From Pleomorphomonas diazotrophica (lineage in GTDB: Bacteria > Pseudomonadota > Alphaproteobacteria > Rhizobiales > Pleomorphomonadaceae): DNA of 64,000 nucleotides. Within the stretch, counting starts at the first letter, position 1. Each line of letters opens with the position of its first letter. The notes under the pieces are model-generated. The model saw only the letters and a list, made by a program, of their open reading frames with translations. It was not told the DNA's origin and did not search any database. The DNA is taken from contig NZ_PJNW01000013.1 of the NCBI RefSeq assembly GCF_002844595.1, positions 1-64,000 on the forward strand, given 5' to 3'. Both the position numbers and the translations under genes were made by a program. Of this stretch, positions 24,689 through 34,515 are shown in pieces.

Positions 24689-27453
24689 GCTGCAATCCCA
24701 TAGTCAGCGCTGGTGATTTCCTTCAGGGCGGCGATCAGGCCCGGACGGTCGAACTTGGCGACATATTCGTCGAAGCCGGACTGGCGGCCGCGCTCGATCG
24801 AGGCCGGCGTGCAGAGCGCCGACAGGGCGATGATCGGCGTGCGGCGGAAGCGGGCGTCGCGACGCAGCATCTCGGCGAACTCGAAGCCGTTGACCACGGG
24901 CATCTCGATGTCGGAGACGATGACGTCGAAGGCGGCGCCTTCTCCGAGCAGGCGCATGGCCTCGGTGGCCGAAGCGCAAATCGTCACGTCGAAGCCGGCG
25001 GCCTTCATCACCGGGCCCAGCATGTTGCGGAAGAAGGCGCTGTCGTCGATGAACAGCAGCTTGCGCGTCAGGGCGGCCGACGAGATTTCCTTGCGCTTGA
25101 ACCAGTCCTCGAAGGCGAGCGGCAGGTAGTGGCCGATGTCGAGGATTTCGGTGGCCTTGCCCTTGATCACCGCCGAACCGAGCACGCCCGGCACGTCGGA
25201 GCCGACCTGGATGTTGAGCGACTCCTCGACGATGTCGACGATTTCGTCGACGACGAGACCCATCGAGCGGCCGGCATCGGAGAAGACCAGCATCGGCTGG
25301 GTGCCTTCCTCGCGGCGGCGCACGTCGTAGTTCGGATAGACCAGCGGCATCAGCGAGCCGCGGTACTGCACGAGGTCGCGGCCGTTGGAATGCTCGATCT
25401 TCTCGATCTCGAACTCCTCGAGGCGGGTGACCAGCGACAGCGGCACCGCCTTGGGCTCGGGAGAGCCGGCGCGGAACAGCAGCATGGAGATCTTGGCGTC
25501 GTTGTCGACACCGCGGGCGGCGTCGGCGTCGGTGTGGCTGTCGAGCGTGTCGGTGGCGACGGCCGTGCCGATGGCGCTGGCGACGCCATTGGGATCGACG
25601 ATCATGATCACTGAGCCGTCACCGAGGATGGTGTTGCCGGAGAACATGGTGATGTGGCGCAGCATCTTCGACATCGGCTTGACGACGATTTCCTCCGTAT
25701 GGAAGACGCCGTCGACCACCAGACCGAAGGTGACGTTGCCGACCTGCATGACGACGATGAAGCCTTCATCCTCGCTCTTCTCGGCCGAAACCTCGACCTT
25801 GAGGAGGCCGGCCAGCGGCACCAGCGGCAACAGCTTGTTGCGCAGGCGGAGGACCGGGGTGTCCTTGATGCGCTCGATGCGGTGCTCGGAGTTGTTCTGC
25901 ACCCGCACCAGTTCGACGACGCTGAGCTGCGGGATGGCGAAGCGGTCGCCGCAGCTCTCGACGATCAGCGTCGAGACGATGGCCAGAGTCAGCGGGATCT
26001 TGATGGTGAAGGTGGTGCCCTTGCCCTGCACCGACTTCAGATCGACGGTGCCGCCGATGGTCTCGATGTTGGTGCGGACGACGTCCATGCCGACGCCGCG
26101 GCCGGACACCGACGTCACCTTGGCGGCGGTCGAGAAGCCGGGGGCGAAGATATACTTGTAGATCTGGCCTTCGCTCATCTTCTCGAGCTCGGCCTCGCTG
26201 GCGAGACCGTTCTCGACGATCTTCTGCTTGATGCGGTCGAGGTTGAGGCCACGGCCGTCGTCGGCGATCTCGATGATGATGTGGCCGCCCTCGTGATAGG
26301 CGGCGAGGCGGATGGTGCCCTTCTCGGTCTTGCCGGACTTGCGGCGGTCCTCGGGACGCTCGAGGCCATGGTCGGCTGAGTTGCGGACCATGTGGGTGAG
26401 CGGGTCCTTGATCAGTTCCAGCACCTGGCGGTCGAGCTCGGTGTCGGCGCCGATCATCTCGAGTTCGATCTGCTTGCCGAGTTCCTGGGCGAGGTCGCGC
26501 ACGATGCGCGGCAGCTTCTGCCAGGCGTTGCCGATCGGCTGCATGCGCGTCTTCATGACGCCTTCCTGCAGTTCGGCGGTAACGTTGGAAAGGCGCTGCA
26601 GCGGCACCTTGAACTCGCTGTCCTCATGACGGCGGACGATTTCCAGAAGCTGGTTGCGGGTCAGCACCAGCTCGGAGACCATGGTCATCAGATGTTCGAG
26701 CGTCTCGACGTTGACGCGGATCGACTGGCTCGACACCGAACCCTTTTCGCTCTTGGCCTCGGCTTCGGCTTCGCCATCCTCGGCGGACGCCTTGCCCTTG
26801 CCCGGCTTCTCGTCCGGGGCGGCCTGCTTCATGCGCGCCTCGATCTCGGCGGCGACGCGGGCAAAGTCGATGCCGGCGGGGGCGGGGGCCGACGCTTCGT
26901 CGGCTGCGGCCGGCTCGTCGGCGATTTCCACCTCGACGGCGGTCTCGCGGAAGGCGCGTTCCAGCTCGTCGAGCGACACTTCGCCGGGGCGCAGCTCGCG
27001 CTCCAGCACCTGGGCGACCAGCGTGCCGGCGGTCTCCTTCTTTTCCTTCTTGGGCGGCTCCTTGCGGGGCGCCGCCTCGGCCATCGACATGGCCTCAAGC
27101 TGCGAGATCAGGTCGCGATCCTCGCCCTTGGGCTCTTCGCCTTCGGCGGCCTCGAGCTCGGCCAGGATGCCCTTGATGCGGTCGATCGTCTGCAGGACGA
27201 GGCTGACCGCCTCCTCGGTGACGGCGGTGCCCTCGCGGAACTTGCCCATCAGCGTCTCGGCGGCGTGGGCCAGCGCCTCGAGGCGCGGCAGGCCGAGGAA
27301 ACCGCAGGTTCCCTTGATCGTGTGAACGAGGCGGAAAATGTTGTCGAGAATGCGGGCGTTGTTCGGCTCCTGCTCGAACTTCACCAATTCCACGTCTACC
27401 GTATCGAGCGACTCGTTTGTCTCGGTGAGGAATTCACGCAAAAGGTCGTCCAT
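24685..27453 (-). CDS. cheA: Hybrid chemotaxis kinase CheA with second CheW domain and C-terminal receiver
   Basis: 922 aa, far longer than the usual 650-700. In order: Hpt domain with His44 in RLVHTIKGTCGF; an alanine/glutamate-rich linker (about 110-250); dimerisation helices; kinase domain with N-box HMVRNSADHGLE, DDGRGLN and GRGVGMDVV; a CheW-like domain; a second CheW-like domain (about 650-770); and a receiver domain with VIVSDIEMPVV near residue 845. It feeds phosphate to CheY and CheB, and the fused receiver may drain or tune the signal. No receptor gene lies nearby. Confidence 0.95.
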   Translation of the reverse strand: MDDLLREFLTETNESLDTVDVELVKFEQEPNNARILDNIFRLVHTIKGTCGFLGLPRLEALAHAAETLMGKFREGTAVTEEAVSLVLQTIDRIKGILAELEAAEGEEPKGEDRDLISQLEAMSMAEAAPRKEPPKKEKKETAGTLVAQVLERELRPGEVSLDELERAFRETAVEVEIADEPAAADEASAPAPAGIDFARVAAEIEARMKQAAPDEKPGKGKASAEDGEAEAEAKSEKGSVSSQSIRVNVETLEHLMTMVSELVLTRNQLLEIVRRHEDSEFKVPLQRLSNVTAELQEGVMKTRMQPIGNAWQKLPRIVRDLAQELGKQIELEMIGADTELDRQVLELIKDPLTHMVRNSADHGLERPEDRRKSGKTEKGTIRLAAYHEGGHIIIEIADDGRGLNLDRIKQKIVENGLASEAELEKMSEGQIYKYIFAPGFSTAAKVTSVSGRGVGMDVVRTNIETIGGTVDLKSVQGKGTTFTIKIPLTLAIVSTLIVESCGDRFAIPQLSVVELVRVQNNSEHRIERIKDTPVLRLRNKLLPLVPLAGLLKVEVSAEKSEDEGFIVVMQVGNVTFGLVVDGVFHTEEIVVKPMSKMLRHITMFSGNTILGDGSVIMIVDPNGVASAIGTAVATDTLDSHTDADAARGVDNDAKISMLLFRAGSPEPKAVPLSLVTRLEEFEIEKIEHSNGRDLVQYRGSLMPLVYPNYDVRRREEGTQPMLVFSDAGRSMGLVVDEIVDIVEESLNIQVGSDVPGVLGSAVIKGKATEILDIGHYLPLAFEDWFKRKEISSAALTRKLLFIDDSAFFRNMLGPVMKAAGFDVTICASATEAMRLLGEGAAFDVIVSDIEMPVVNGFEFAEMLRRDARFRRTPIIALSALCTPASIERGRQSGFDEYVAKFDRPGLIAALKEITSADYGIAA

Positions 27454-27548
27454 ACTTCACCCCCAGGGAAGGCCGAACCGGAGGCGCCGCATCCTTCTGG
27501 GGCGCTCGCTCTACCAGCCGCTTTGGGGTGAAGTGTCCCGTCAAACTG

Positions 27549-27563
27549 TTAATATTGATTGAA
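27549..27563 (-). promoter_or_regulatory. Possible CtrA box upstream of cheA
   Basis: On the minus strand this reads TTCA-N7-TTAAC, one mismatch from the CtrA consensus TTAA-N7-TTAA. It lies about 95 bases before the cheA start. Plausible given the genes around it, but weak on its own. Confidence 0.35.
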
Positions 27564-27680
27564 GTCTGGGCTTCAAACCTTTGTTTGCCGCGCACATGTC
27601 GAGACGCGTCGACAGTCGCCACATGGCATGATCGTCAAGGGTCGTCGCGGCTATCAGTAATTGTGGAGGCAGTTAACGCT

Positions 27681-28352
27681 TTATTCAGTTCGCTCGCCCT
27701 GAAGGTCTATGCTGGTTGCCTTCGCCTCGAAGATCACGGTGTCCCCGTCCTTGGAGATCTCGATGGCGAGACCGGCCTCGCGGGCGAGCGCCCCGGCGTA
27801 ATAGGGCTGGATGGCGTGGGCGTCGACATGGTCGCCGAGATCGCCGGCCAGAAGCTCGGCGACGCGCGGCGGAATGCGGGAGGCGGCGCCGGTGGCCTCA
27901 ATGCGCTGGGTGGGGAAGGGCAGGTCGCCCTCGACGCGCACCACGATCTTGCCGCCGCGGGGAACGGCCTGCAACGAGATGAGCAGCAGGTTCAGAAGCA
28001 GCTTCACCTGGTTCTTGGGCAGGAGGCGGCGCGTCGCCTGCCAGTCGATGTCGGCCTTCTCGCTCTCCATGTAGCGCTTGGCCACCGTCTCGGCGTCGCC
28101 GAGGTCGACCTCGGCGCCCACCGAACCGGCGGCGCCGAAGGCGAGGCGGGCGAACTGCAGCTTGGAGGAGGCGGTGCGGGCGCTCTTGCGGATGAGGTCG
28201 AAGGCGAAGGCCTTCATCTCCTCGTTGTTTTCCTCGTCCAGCACCTCGAGGCCGTTGGTGATGGCGCCGACCGGCGAGATGATGTCATGGCAGACGCGCG
28301 AGCAGAGCAGGGCGGCAAAATCCAGGGCTTCCAGCTTGGCCAGGTCGGACAT
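27681..28352 (-). CDS. chpT: Histidine phosphotransferase ChpT
   Basis: 223 aa from ATG 28352 (MSDLAKLEALDF); in-frame ATGs at 28364 and 28421 exist without better ribosome-binding sites. ChpT passes phosphate from the CckA kinase to CtrA and CpdR. The phospho-histidine is His22 in LCSRVCHDIISPVGAITNGLEVL; the C-terminal half is the degenerate ATPase-like fold of the family. It stands 228 bases upstream of cheA in the same direction, joining the cell-cycle relay to the chemotaxis operon. Confidence 0.93.
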   Translation of the reverse strand: MSDLAKLEALDFAALLCSRVCHDIISPVGAITNGLEVLDEENNEEMKAFAFDLIRKSARTASSKLQFARLAFGAAGSVGAEVDLGDAETVAKRYMESEKADIDWQATRRLLPKNQVKLLLNLLLISLQAVPRGGKIVVRVEGDLPFPTQRIEATGAASRIPPRVAELLAGDLGDHVDAHAIQPYYAGALAREAGLAIEISKDGDTVIFEAKATSIDLQGERTE

Positions 28353-28508
28353 GGGCGGTTCCATTGGGTTGGACGAACGACGGGCAGGGCCCACCGACGA
28401 ATCGTAGAACGTCTGGCCCATGGATAACGCCCGTCGGCGGCGCTCACAAGCGCGGGTGAGACGCAGTGAACGGCTTCTCGCCCCATCGCAACGGCTTTCG
28501 GCCTACTC

Positions 28509-29372
28509 TCAGGTCAGCCGATGACGCTTTGCCCAGGATGCAATGGCGGCGGCGATCGCCTGAGGCTGATCCTCAGGACAGATGTGTGCGGCCGGACCGC
28601 AGGCCTCGACGTCGAGAGCGGCGATACTCGACCTTGCCCAGTCAATCATCTTCGAACCGATCATCAGGGTATCCTCGGCGCCATCGAAGGTCAGCAGCAA
28701 CTTGGGTACCGATCGGGACGAGGCCAGCCAGGTGTCGTAGGCTTCGATCCGCGCAACGGTGTCGGCGGGTTCGCCCTCGATGGGCATTTCCCTTGGCCAT
28801 GCCAGCAGAGGGCGGCGGCTTTCGCGAGTCGGATAAGGGCGGCGATAGACGTCGTGGTCCTCCGGCGCCAGCCCGGACCAGACGGTCACCTTCAGCGCCT
28901 GCTCGATGAAGAAATTCTCGTCGAGCACCTTGGCCTCACCGCTACCCGGCGCACGCAGGGCCTCGTATCGCGGCCGATGCGGTCCGGGGAAGTCGTCCCA
29001 GGTCATCGGCCGCAGGATGGTTTCCATCAGCACAAGGCCCCGAACACGGTCCGGATGACGCGTCGCCCAGTCCATGGCCAGCGCCCCGCCCCAGTCGTGG
29101 CCGACCAGCACGACGCCGTCGAGGGCCAGCGCGTCGAACCAAGCATCGAGATAGCGCGCATGATCGGCGAACCGATAGGCGATGTCGGGCTTTCCGGACT
29201 CGCCCATGCCGATGAGGTCGGGGGCGAGGCTGCGGGCGGGCAAGCCGAGGTCGGCAATGACATTCCGCCAGAGATGGGAGGAGGTGGGGTTGCCATGAAG
29301 GAAGACGAACGGGGCGCCGGCGCCGCTCTCTCGATAAAACACGGTGGAGTCGAGAATGGGCAGTGAAGGCAT
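28509..29372 (-). CDS. Haloalkane dehalogenase
   Basis: 287 aa alpha/beta-hydrolase. Diagnostic residues for a dehalogenase rather than a general esterase are present: halide-binding Asn28 in HGNPTSSHLW, nucleophile Asp93 followed by Trp94 in GHDWGG, catalytic Glu117 in VLMETILRP, and the base His in CGPAAHICPED near residue 268. This is the HLD-II/DhaA pattern. It would hydrolyse carbon-halogen bonds of haloalkanes. A MarR gene is transcribed divergently, with repeated operator-like sequences between. Confidence 0.9.
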   Translation of the reverse strand: MPSLPILDSTVFYRESGAGAPFVFLHGNPTSSHLWRNVIADLGLPARSLAPDLIGMGESGKPDIAYRFADHARYLDAWFDALALDGVVLVGHDWGGALAMDWATRHPDRVRGLVLMETILRPMTWDDFPGPHRPRYEALRAPGSGEAKVLDENFFIEQALKVTVWSGLAPEDHDVYRRPYPTRESRRPLLAWPREMPIEGEPADTVARIEAYDTWLASSRSVPKLLLTFDGAEDTLMIGSKMIDWARSSIAALDVEACGPAAHICPEDQPQAIAAAIASWAKRHRLT

Positions 29373-29400
29373 AGCTTTTGTCCTCTCGCGTGAAACAGTA

Positions 29401-29475
29401 AGGTGCCTGTCAATGTGACCATTTTGTCAGGTGACTGACTATATCTGTCAAATCGTCAGGTGCCTGTCAATGTGA
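29401..29475. promoter_or_regulatory. Operator repeats between dehalogenase and MarR genes
   Basis: The 18-base sequence AGGTGCCTGTCAATGTGA occurs exactly at 29401-29418 and 29458-29475, and a partial copy, TGTCAGGTGACTGAC, lies between them near 29425. Spacing between exact copies is 57 bases. Likely binding sites for the adjacent MarR protein controlling both genes. Confidence 0.65.
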
Positions 29476-29486
29476 TGGAGGGCTGC

Positions 29487-29930
29487 ATGCCGTCTTGTCC
29501 GTCGTTGGGTGTTATGTTGCGGCTCGCCCATCAGCATTTTTCGAGCGCGGTCGTCGAGGCGCTCGACGAAGCCGGCTTTGGCGATATCCGCCCCCATCAC
29601 GCCAACGTCTTCACCTTCGTGCCGACGGAGGGAATTCAGATGTCCGAGCTGACGCTGAAGGCCGGCGTCCGCAAGCAGTCGATGGCACAGGCGCTGGAAG
29701 AGCTTGAAAAGCTTGGTTACATCGAGCGGCAGCCACACCCGAGCGACAAGCGTGCGCGCCTGATCTTCCTGACGCCGCGCGGAAAGAAGATCCGCCCGCT
29801 CGCCATGGCCGCTGGCCGGCAGGTCGAGGAGAAGTGGAGGCGCCTGTTGGGCGAGAGCCAGATCGAAGCCCTTCGCGAAGCGCTTCAGATACTGCTCGGT
29901 GTCTTGCAGGATGGCGCCGGCCGGACCTGA
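29487..29930 (+). CDS. MarR-family regulator
   Basis: 147 aa from ATG 29487, which GGAGGG precedes by four bases; ATG 29475 and GTG 29460 are in frame but overlap the operator repeat. The winged helix is clear: MSELTLKAGVRKQSMAQALEELEKLGYIERQPHPSDKRARLIFLTPRGK. It is divergent from the haloalkane dehalogenase gene and probably represses it until a ligand arrives; the ligand is unknown. Confidence 0.88.
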   Translation: MPSCPSLGVMLRLAHQHFSSAVVEALDEAGFGDIRPHHANVFTFVPTEGIQMSELTLKAGVRKQSMAQALEELEKLGYIERQPHPSDKRARLIFLTPRGKKIRPLAMAAGRQVEEKWRRLLGESQIEALREALQILLGVLQDGAGRT

Positions 29931-29952
29931 GGTTCCACGCCTGGAGCAGATT

Positions 29953-30459
29953 TCAGTAGGCCAGGAGCTTCAGCACTTCCGGCCAGTGGGCGGCGGCTTC
30001 GGCGATCATGGCGTCGGGGTTGGCGAGAAAGGCCTGCCGCTCGTCCTCGGAGGCGAAGAGATAGAGGCGGTTGCGGTGGATGGCGAACAGGGCGGGGTTG
30101 CCGGGCTGGGCGACGCCGCGCGCCACGGCCGACAGCGTATAGCCGCCGAAGCCGGGGATATAGGCGGCCGGCGCGGCGCGGAAGGCGGCGGCGTTGCCCT
30201 CGGTGGCGAAATGCCAGTAGGTGTCGCCGTAGACGACCTCATGTTCGGGAAGGCCCGGCACGGCGGCGCCGCTGACGAAATAGGCCACCGGGTCGTAGCC
30301 GCCGAGCGACAATCCGGTGTAGGGATCGAACACTATCCTTTCGTCTAGTGCGTTTACCGGCTGGCAAGGGATAAGGAAAAACAGCGACAAGACAATGGCG
30401 CGGGCGAGAAAACTCACCCAATCTTGCCGTCGTGATGTCTGATTCGTCTGTATGCTCAT
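29953..30459 (-). CDS. YHS-domain exported protein
   Basis: 168 aa. A signal peptide (SFLARAIVLSLFFLIPCQPVNA) follows a basic leader. The remainder is a YHS-type domain: FDPYTGLSLGGYDPVAYF, TYWHFATEGNAAAFRAAPAAYIPGF and LYLFASEDERQAFLANPD. YHS domains are thought to bind metals, but the specific role is unknown. It is divergent from the EipA gene. Confidence 0.82.
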   Translation of the reverse strand: MSIQTNQTSRRQDWVSFLARAIVLSLFFLIPCQPVNALDERIVFDPYTGLSLGGYDPVAYFVSGAAVPGLPEHEVVYGDTYWHFATEGNAAAFRAAPAAYIPGFGGYTLSAVARGVAQPGNPALFAIHRNRLYLFASEDERQAFLANPDAMIAEAAAHWPEVLKLLAY

Positions 30460-30583
30460 GATGTCACCGGCCGTCCCTGACGTTCATCTTGCATGGACCG
30501 GGGTGTCGGCGAGGTTAATGTTCGGATGGTCTCGCCAGCCTGCCGTTTCGAAACGGACGCCGGCGGACATGGAGGGATTGCCG

Positions 30584-31159
30584 ATGTCGTTGCGTCTGTC
30601 GGTGCTGAAAGCGCTGCCGTTCCTGCTGCTGGCCCTGGTTGCCGCGGCGATGCCCGCTGCCGCCCAGCAGGCACAGCAGACCTATTCGTCGTCGGAACTG
30701 GTGGATACCGGCCACAAGTTCTTCGGCGAGATGTCGGGCGGCCTCGCCTCGGCGATCGAACGGGCGGCGGCCAGTTACGGCCAGCCCAACGGCTACATCC
30801 TCGGCCAGGAAGGCTCCGGCGCGGTGTTCGGCGGCCTGCGCTACGGCGAGGGTATGCTTTACACCCGCAACGCCGGCAACTCGCGCGTCTACTGGCAGGG
30901 GCCGAGTTTCGGTCTCGATTTCGGCGGCGACGGCGCCCGCACCATGATCCTTGTCTACAATTTGCCCTCGGTGCCGGCGCTCTACCAGCGCTTCGGCGGC
31001 GTCGCCGGCTCGGCTTATCTGGTCGGCGGCTTCGGCATCACCGCCCTGCGCCAGGGCAACATCACCCTGGTGCCGGTCCGCACTGGCGTGGGCGCCCGTC
31101 TCGGCGTCAATGTCGGCTATCTCAAGTTCACGCCCCAGGCCACCTGGAACCCCTTCTGA
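30584..31159 (+). CDS. EipA-family envelope protein (DUF1134)
   Basis: 191 aa. Signal peptide LPFLLLALVAAAMPAAAQ, then the DUF1134 domain with SSELVDTGHKFFGEMSGGLASAIE, GYILGQEGSGAVFGGLRYGEG, GPSFGLDFGGDGARTMILVYN and GGFGITAL. EipA in Brucella is a periplasmic protein needed for envelope integrity. ATG 30584 has GGAGGG seven bases upstream. A copy of the 125-bp repeat begins three bases after the stop. Confidence 0.9.
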   Translation: MSLRLSVLKALPFLLLALVAAAMPAAAQQAQQTYSSSELVDTGHKFFGEMSGGLASAIERAAASYGQPNGYILGQEGSGAVFGGLRYGEGMLYTRNAGNSRVYWQGPSFGLDFGGDGARTMILVYNLPSVPALYQRFGGVAGSAYLVGGFGITALRQGNITLVPVRTGVGARLGVNVGYLKFTPQATWNPF

Positions 31160-31161
31160 GT

Positions 31162-31282
31162 CCAACTCGCGAAGATGCTGACGCATCCGCTCGTTGAGCC
31201 CATTGCCGATTTCTCGCTTGCATCGGGGCACGAGAAATCGGCAAGCGGAATACCAAGCCGTATTTTCAATGCATCTTGGTAT
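31162..31282 (-). repeat. 125-bp multi-hairpin intergenic repeat, copy B
   Basis: Read on the minus strand this copy begins ATACCAAGATGCATTGAAAA like copy A at 18444 and ends CATCTTCGCGAGTTGG. The three hairpins are kept, with changes in loops and compensating changes in stems such as TTTCTCG against CGAGAAA. The outermost TTGGTAT end is lost. Confidence 0.85.
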
Positions 31283-31428
31283 GATAGCTTCACGACCATA
31301 AAGCCTGTTCCCGCCACTTTTTTCACCATCGACGCGGCGGGAACGTTGCTGTGCCCTTGACCGTTTCCTTAGCAATGCGCGACAAATAAGGGATCGGGCG
31401 GAATGGGACGGCCGCGGGATGGCATGAC

Positions 31429-32256
31429 GTGATCGAGACGGTGCTGATCTTTCTGGCGGGTATGCTGACGGCGGGACTCGGCGCGCTGCTGCTGATGCCG
31501 GCGATCAACTCGCGCGCCGTTCGCCTCTATCGGCGCCGGCTGGACCAGCAGCTTCCGCGTTCGGTCGCCGAAATGGCGGCTGCCAAGGACGCGATCAGGG
31601 CGGAGATGGCCGCCCGGATGGCGCGGATCGAGATCGAACTCGACACGGCTCGGCAGGCGGTGGCCACGGCCGAGCTTCAGAGCTCGGAAGACCGCCGGCT
31701 CGCCAGGGCGCTCGAGGCGGAAAAGGCTGCCTTCGAGGCGGCGATCGCCGATTACGAAAAACGCCTCGAAGAGGCTCGGTCGATCGCCCGCTACGCCCAC
31801 GAGGCGGTGGCGCGGGTCGATGCGGAGCGGCGCGACTTGCAGCGCCAGATCAGCGTCAGAGCCATGGAGGCCGAGACCAGCCGCGACGAGGCGGAATCGC
31901 TTGCCGCCGACATGAAGATGGCGCTGGTCGAGGCCGAAGCGCGCATCGCCGTCCTCTCGGAGACCATCGCCGATCTCACCCACACGCCGCCGCTGATCCA
32001 TCCGTCCGGTCCGGTCGTGGCGCCCCCCAGCGCCCCGCCGGCGCCGGTCATCCACGTGGATTTCGGGGCCAAGGCCGAGCGGCAGCCGGCCAAGGTCGAA
32101 GTCGATGAACCTGACGACGAGGCCCGCATCGACGACCTCGCCAACAGGCTGAAGCTGTTGCGCGCCCGCAATGCCGTCGCTCGCCAGCGCATCGAATCGG
32201 CGCTGGCCAAGGGAACGGAGCCGCCGGAGGATGCTCCGAAGTCGGGCTCCTCCTGA
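31429..32256 (+). CDS. Membrane-anchored coiled-coil protein
   Basis: 275 aa from GTG 31429. One N-terminal transmembrane helix (VLIFLAGMLTAGLGALLLMP) is followed by a coiled coil from about residue 45 to 185, rich in Ala, Glu and Arg. Next comes a proline-rich linker (HPSGPVVAPPSAPPAPVI) and a second short helical region to the end. Architecture suggests a scaffold at the inner membrane. No family could be named; similar proteins occur in Rhizobiales from general memory. Confidence 0.72.
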   Translation: MIETVLIFLAGMLTAGLGALLLMPAINSRAVRLYRRRLDQQLPRSVAEMAAAKDAIRAEMAARMARIEIELDTARQAVATAELQSSEDRRLARALEAEKAAFEAAIADYEKRLEEARSIARYAHEAVARVDAERRDLQRQISVRAMEAETSRDEAESLAADMKMALVEAEARIAVLSETIADLTHTPPLIHPSGPVVAPPSAPPAPVIHVDFGAKAERQPAKVEVDEPDDEARIDDLANRLKLLRARNAVARQRIESALAKGTEPPEDAPKSGSS

Positions 32257-32307
32257 GGCGCTTTCCGTCGGCAGATCCCGCGAAAATCGAAACGGCCTGA
32301 TGACGCG

Positions 32308-33173
32308 TCAGCCGGTGCGGTGGCGCGCCGGCCTCAGCCGGACGATCAGCCCGCCGGCCGGCCCGAGGGCGACGGACAGCGCGTAGAGCATGCCGGCGGC
32401 GACGATGATCGCCGGGCCCGACGGCAGGTTGCCGGCGAAGGAGGCGATGAGGCCGGCGACCGAGGACAGGGCCGCGAAGGCCATGGCCAGCGCCGTCATG
32501 GCGCCGAGCGAGCGCGTCCAGAACCGGGCGCTGGCGGCGGGCAGCATCATCAGGCCGACCGACAGGAGCGTGCCGAGCGCCTGGAAGCCGGCGATGAGGT
32601 TCAGCACCATCACCAGCATGAAGGTGACGTGGATGACCGCGCCGCGCCCGCCCACTGCCCTGAGGAACCCGGGGTCGACGCATTCCAGCACCAGCGGCCG
32701 CCACAGCACCGCGAAGGCAACGACGGTGATCGAGGCCACGAGGCCTATGAACAACAGCGCTGTGTCGTCGATGGCCAGCACCGAGCCGAACAGGAGGTGC
32801 ATGACGTCGACCGCCGAGCCGCGCGCCGAGATCAGGATGACGCCGAGCGCCAGCGACACGAGGTAGAGCGTGGCGAGCGAGGCGTCCTCGCGCAGCGGCG
32901 TCAGGCGGGTGACGGCGCTTGCCATCAGGGCGATGGCGAGGCCCGCGGCAAGGCCGCCCGCCGTCATGGCCCAGAGGTTGAGCCCGGCGAGGAGGTAGCC
33001 GGCCGCGACGCCGGGCAGGATGGCGTGGGCCATGGCATCGCCGGTCAGCGACAGGCGGCGCAGCATAAGGAACACGCCGATCGGCGCGGCAGCCACCGAC
33101 AGGACCAGACAGCCTATGAGCGCCCGGCGCATGAAGGCGAAGTCCGAGAAGGCGGAGAGAAGATCGGCGACGG

Positions 33174-33177
<4 letters not shown>
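32308..33177 (-). CDS. znuB: Zinc/manganese ABC transporter permease (ZnuB-like)
   Basis: 289 aa with about eight transmembrane helices. Family features: VFLMLRRLSLTGDAMAHAILPGVA near residue 35, and GTLLSVGLMMLPAASARFW toward the end. It forms the channel for metal import with the neighbouring ATPase, whose stop codon it overlaps by four bases. The Zur-like box upstream argues for zinc. The binding-protein gene znuA is not in this cluster. Confidence 0.88.
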
Positions 33178-33946
<769 letters not shown>

Positions 33947-33947
<1 letters not shown>

Positions 33948-34111
33948 CACCGCAGCACCCAGCCGATCAGTGCCCATATGCCGGCAACGAAGAGCCCGGC
34001 GCCGGCGAGACGGGCGACAACCCCGAGGCGGAGCACCGACGGGCGAATGGTGACGATGGCGGAGCGGCCGGCGTCCGAAGCGGAGGAGTGGCGAGGCGGG
34101 TGGTGCGGCAT
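33947..34111 (-). CDS. Small single-helix membrane protein at head of zinc operon
   Basis: 54 aa from ATG 34111; TTG 34138 is an alternative. A histidine- and proline-bearing N-terminus (MPHHPPRHSS) precedes one C-terminal transmembrane helix (GAGLFVAGIWALIGWVL). Its stop shares a base with the znuC start, implying coupled translation, and the Zur-like box lies 40 bases upstream. A role in zinc import or its control is inferred from position only. Confidence 0.6.
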
Positions 34112-34150
34112 TGCGACCCCAGGCTTGGCGGCGATCAAGGTGGAACGAAC

Positions 34151-34165
34151 CGTTATAGTATAACG
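34151..34165. promoter_or_regulatory. Zur-box-like operator
   Basis: CGTTATA and TATAACG form a perfect palindrome around one G, matching the known alphaproteobacterial Zur site type with a GTTATA-n-TATAAC core. It sits directly before the zinc-uptake operon and predicts repression when zinc is plentiful. Confidence 0.75.
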
Positions 34166-34515
34166 TTTTTCCGGTCAATCGCTACGCCGCCGGCGGCATC
34201 CGGCCTGGAAGTCGTCGAAACCGAAGCCGATCAAATCTTATTTACCAGCTAAGGTCGTCTGGATACATTCTTGTATGTAAATGTAATTATGTGAAAGGCG
34301 GAGAAATAATTTTCATTGACTCTCCAGTCAATGGAAACATTAGGGAAGTCTTGGGCAACGGACTTGCTATTCGCGTCATGTGCGTGGCGCATGCTTGAAA
34401 TCTCGCCCGTTGTTGTTTACTAGGTATAAAAGGCAACACGATTCTCCCAAGGTCGCAGCAAGTGGTTACCACCATCCTCCTTTCCTCCGTTCGGCAAAAT
34501 GCAGGGGAGGCAGCC
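34166..34515. other. A/T-rich intergenic region
   Basis: 350 bases between the zinc operon and a MarR gene, markedly richer in A/T than the window average, especially 34220-34330 and 34400-34440. TATAAA near 34425 could be a -10 box for the MarR gene. No open frame with a ribosome-binding site or RNA-like structure was recognised. Confidence 0.5.
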
